Assembly (NCBI GenBank): GCA_025357975.1
Contig: JANYKY010000299.1
Location: forward strand, 1 to 14,585
Origin: Gemmatimonadaceae bacterium
GTDB lineage: Bacteria > Gemmatimonadota > Gemmatimonadetes > Gemmatimonadales > Gemmatimonadaceae
Length of the DNA: 14,585 bases
Reading direction: 5' to 3'
Within the stretch, counting starts at the first letter, position 1. Each line of letters opens with the position of its first letter. Below, piece by piece: positions 13,119 to 14,585 of this stretch. The notes beneath the pieces are model-generated. The model worked only from the letters and a program-made list of their open reading frames with translations. It was not told the origin of the DNA and searched no databases. Made by a program: the position numbers and the translations under genes.

Positions 13119-14090
13119 AGATCCAACCACGACCATCGGACCTGTCGGCGCCGGTACGCCCCCGTCTGGCTCTTCTGTGATTGCAATCGCTCTCAGTGCG
13201 TCGCGTGCAAGGGCATAGTTGGCATGCATGACCGTCCTTCCCTGTGCGTCCGGCCTAAACGTACCAGCTGATATTTTAGCCTTGTCGGTAACGAGCCATA
13301 CCTGGTATGTCTTTCCTGGTTTTGGTGCGGGCAATCCGTACGTCACCATCATCCAGTCGTTGGTTGCGCGATTCCAGAACATGCGTCCAAGCGGCTGCGG
13401 CACTGCTTTGCTGACGGCGAGGGAAACGACTTTTACATCAGGTCCCGCCATCGATTGAATCATCGCTTCTCGCTGGCTTGCGACCACTGCCATCGAATCG
13501 TTCGCAGGTTTCGTCGCAACCGCAGAGCTCGCTGGAGTCGCGGCGGCAAGCGCTGCGCGCATCTGGTTTCGATCGTTGGTGACCCTCAGGAGTTGGGCAC
13601 CAGTGAGAACGAATGCAACTGTGGCGGCAATCGCGTACCAGTTGAATCGGGACGGTGACTCGAAGTGCGCCGGTTGTCGTATTGGCGTTGCGGGAGTCTG
13701 TCGCAATGGCGTTGCGGGAGTCTGTCGCCTTGTGTCGATGCTTGCTCTCTGCGCGCTTGGAGTAGCCTTGTGGCCAAAGCCGGTCAGGCTTGCAACTCCA
13801 CGAGACAGGTCAGGTGGCCCCGGGACGGCAGCAGTACGCGACTCGCGCTCATTCCGTGCGCGCATGATCAGGCGTGACCGAATCCCGGCGCCGCGACCGG
13901 GATTGACCCGGACTTCTGGAATCAGCTCGCCGACCACAGCGACCGTATCATCGAGGGCGGAAAGTTCGGGTCCGCACTCTGGGCACACTGACGCATGCGC
14001 ACGCACGGCTTCGGCGACCTCGGATGGCGCCGAATCGAGCGCAACCGCCGCCAGCTCGGAGAACGCCTCCTCGTGGCTCATGTCGGTCAC
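13113..14090 (-). CDS. RskA-family anti-sigma factor with zinc-finger N terminus
   Basis: GTG 14090 overlaps the sigma-factor stop (GTGA), with AGGG 7 nt upstream, giving 325 residues. The N-terminal cytoplasmic domain carries an H-x3-C-x2-C zinc anti-sigma motif (H32, C36, C39, in AHASVCPECG). A proline-rich linker with a tandem RQTPATP repeat (122-137) leads to one membrane helix (151-170, WYAIAATVAFVLTGAQLLRV). The periplasmic C-terminal domain is the RskA fold: MFWNRATNDWMMVTYGLPAP, PGKTYQVWLVTDKAKISAGT and a final AITEEPDGGVPAPTGPMVVV. Members hold the cognate ECF sigma factor at the membrane and release it after regulated proteolysis, usually under envelope or oxidative stress. The pairing with the overlapping upstream sigma gene is typical. 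Confidence 0.92.
   Translation of the reverse strand: MTDMSHEEAFSELAAVALDSAPSEVAEAVRAHASVCPECGPELSALDDTVAVVGELIPEVRVNPGRGAGIRSRLIMRARNERESRTAAVPGPPDLSRGVASLTGFGHKATPSAQRASIDTRRQTPATPLRQTPATPIRQPAHFESPSRFNWYAIAATVAFVLTGAQLLRVTNDRNQMRAALAAATPASSAVATKPANDSMAVVASQREAMIQSMAGPDVKVVSLAVSKAVPQPLGRMFWNRATNDWMMVTYGLPAPKPGKTYQVWLVTDKAKISAGTFRPDAQGRTVMHANYALARDALRAIAITEEPDGGVPAPTGPMVVVGSA
13683..13728. repeat. 24-bp tandem repeat inside the anti-sigma linker
   Basis: TGGCGTTGCGGGAGTCTGTC-GC (22 nt) occurs at 13683-13704 and again at 13707-13728, a 24-bp period. The unit is a multiple of three, so it adds a second RQTPATP copy without shifting the frame. Confidence 0.85.
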
Positions 14091-14458
14091 TCCGTTACCC
14101 TGCGGTGCATTGATAGTGGCTCCCTCAATTTCTGCATTGCCAGACGCATTCGCGTCTTTACCGTTCCCAGTGGCTGACCTGTCGCATCAGCAATCTCGGT
14201 TTGACTCAACCCACTGAAATACCCCAGCTCCAGCACTTCTCTCTGTTCGTCCGGCAGTTCCAACAATGCCGCCCGAACATGAGTTCTCAATTCAAGTCCC
14301 TCGCTTTCTTCCGAAGGATCCGGTCCAGGTGCGGGAAGGTCCGCGAACGTCTTGTCTCGTCCAACCGGATCTTCCTTGTACCGGCGTTTTGCCCGGAGGC
14401 GATCAAGTGCCTTGCGCCGGCCAATCGTCAGAAGCCAGGTCGAAACGGCTCCTTTGGA
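14087..14458 (-). CDS. ECF RNA polymerase sigma factor, C-terminal 123 residues only
   Basis: Visible are the end of region 2 (GAVSTWLLTIGRRKALDRLR), a linker rich in Pro/Asp/Glu, and a complete region 4: LPDEQREVLELGYFSGLSQT, EIADATGQPLGTVKTRMRLA, then MQKLREPL. The GLSQTEIADATGQPLGTVKTR helix-turn-helix recognises the -35 element of target promoters. The RskA-type anti-sigma gene overlaps downstream, so this is a SigK-like sigma/anti-sigma pair. The gene should begin about 60-80 codons further upstream with region 2.1-2.3, but similarity stops exactly at the GATC of GGATCC (14456-14461). The frame stays open beyond that point only by chance: the sequence there belongs to a different gene in another frame. 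The sigma gene is therefore truncated by the junction. Confidence 0.88.
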   Translation of the reverse strand, partial: SKGAVSTWLLTIGRRKALDRLRAKRRYKEDPVGRDKTFADLPAPGPDPSEESEGLELRTHVRAALLELPDEQREVLELGYFSGLSQTEIADATGQPLGTVKTRMRLAMQKLREPLSMHRRVTE

Positions 14459-14461
14459 TCC
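14456..14461. other. probable chimera junction at a GGATCC (BamHI/Sau3AI) site
   Basis: Two unrelated coding sequences meet at GGATCC in different frames. On the left is the ECF sigma factor, in DNA of about 60 % GC over 120 bp. On the right is a HlyD-type adaptor fragment, in DNA of about 70 % GC over 125 bp. A join exactly at a GATC is what sticky-end ligation of restriction fragments produces. Confidence 0.72.
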
Positions 14462-14583
14462 TGCTGCAGGTCGTTGACCTGGCGCCGCACCCGCATCACC
14501 TCGACCTCGCTCATCAGCCCCTTGCCGGCCATGCCTTCGGCCAGGGCAAGCTCGCGCTCCAGCAGGCGCTGGCTGCGGCGGTT
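14461..14583 (-). CDS. fragment of a HlyD-family type I secretion membrane fusion protein (foreign to the rest of the window)
   Basis: The minus-strand frame from 14583 reads 41 codons: NRRSQRLLERELALAEGMAG, KGLMSEVEVMRVRRQVNDLQ, then Q, ending at the GGATCC site. The pattern ERELAL...GMAGKGLMSEVEVMRVRRQVNDL is typical of the coiled-coil hairpin of periplasmic adaptor subunits in type I secretion systems (HlyD/AprE/PrtE group), which link the inner-membrane ABC exporter to TolC. Beyond the junction this frame hits TGA within ten codons, so the gene does not continue. High GC and codon choice (CTG, CGC, GAG, GCC) fit a high-GC proteobacterium such as a pseudomonad better than the rest of the window. 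Only a short piece is visible, so the family call is moderate. Confidence 0.6.
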
Positions 14584-14585
14584 GA

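Noticed and set aside
13576..14217. 213-residue plus-strand open frame opposite the anti-sigma gene
   Set aside because: It is an antisense shadow with low-complexity Ser/Ala/Arg composition and no ribosome site or motif. The minus strand has a clear RskA protein.
14087..14584. Reading the sigma factor as one continuous protein to the window end
   Set aside because: The frame happens to stay open past the GGATCC but becomes Pro/Ala/Gly/Arg-rich nonsense without sigma region 2, while another frame there encodes a HlyD-like coiled coil.
1..14585. CRISPR arrays, insertion sequences, toxin-antitoxin or phage-defence genes
   Set aside because: I found no spaced repeat array, no transposase or terminal inverted repeats, and no defence-family motifs. 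The only tandem repeats are the 24-bp and 10-bp duplications listed.

Overview
The window looks like a chromosomal segment of a soil-type Gemmatimonadota-like bacterium. The evidence is the gene families present (a β-propeller/phosphoesterase lipoprotein, a DUF6496 basic protein, an RskA-type anti-sigma factor, a GHL10 hydrolase), a GC content of about 58-60 %, and frequent GTG/TTG starts with GTGA/TTGA gene overlaps. The phylum assignment is inference, because no rRNA or phylogenetic marker is present. Both ends of the window cut through genes.

Region 1 (1-2345): the N-terminal third of a secreted GHL10 (DUF187) glycosyl hydrolase on the minus strand. Divergent from it is a decayed plastocyanin-like lipoprotein gene that uses all three frames, with its 3' end fused into the tail of a membrane-anchored SAM methyltransferase. 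An NADPH-dependent FMN reductase and a tRNA-Cys(GCA) follow.

Region 2 (2346-6790): a conserved hypothetical protein lies tail-to-tail, with no gap, against a large β-propeller plus phosphoesterase lipoprotein. An SSAT-like GNAT acetyltransferase, a small secreted Arg/Asp-rich protein and a small two-helix membrane protein follow on the plus strand.

Region 3 (6775-12658) is the most interesting part. Four minus-strand genes are packed with overlaps: a PrmC/HemK-like methyltransferase, a PurD-like ATP-grasp ligase, a second SAM methyltransferase and an APC-family permease. Divergent from them, across a 118-bp region with two adjacent inverted repeats, is a heme-oxygenase-like diiron oxidase (HDO) gene. 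Oxidase, ligase, two methyltransferases and a transporter together look like a compact pathway that makes or modifies a small amino-acid- or amine-derived molecule. I do not recognise this combination as a described cluster.

Region 4 (12697-14585): a histone-H1-like DUF6496 protein, a strong bidirectional terminator, an RskA-type anti-sigma factor, and the C-terminal part of its ECF sigma factor. The sigma gene is interrupted at a GGATCC (14456-14461). Beyond it, 125 bp of about 70 % GC encodes part of a HlyD-type secretion adaptor in another frame, so the window end is most likely a cloning or assembly chimera.
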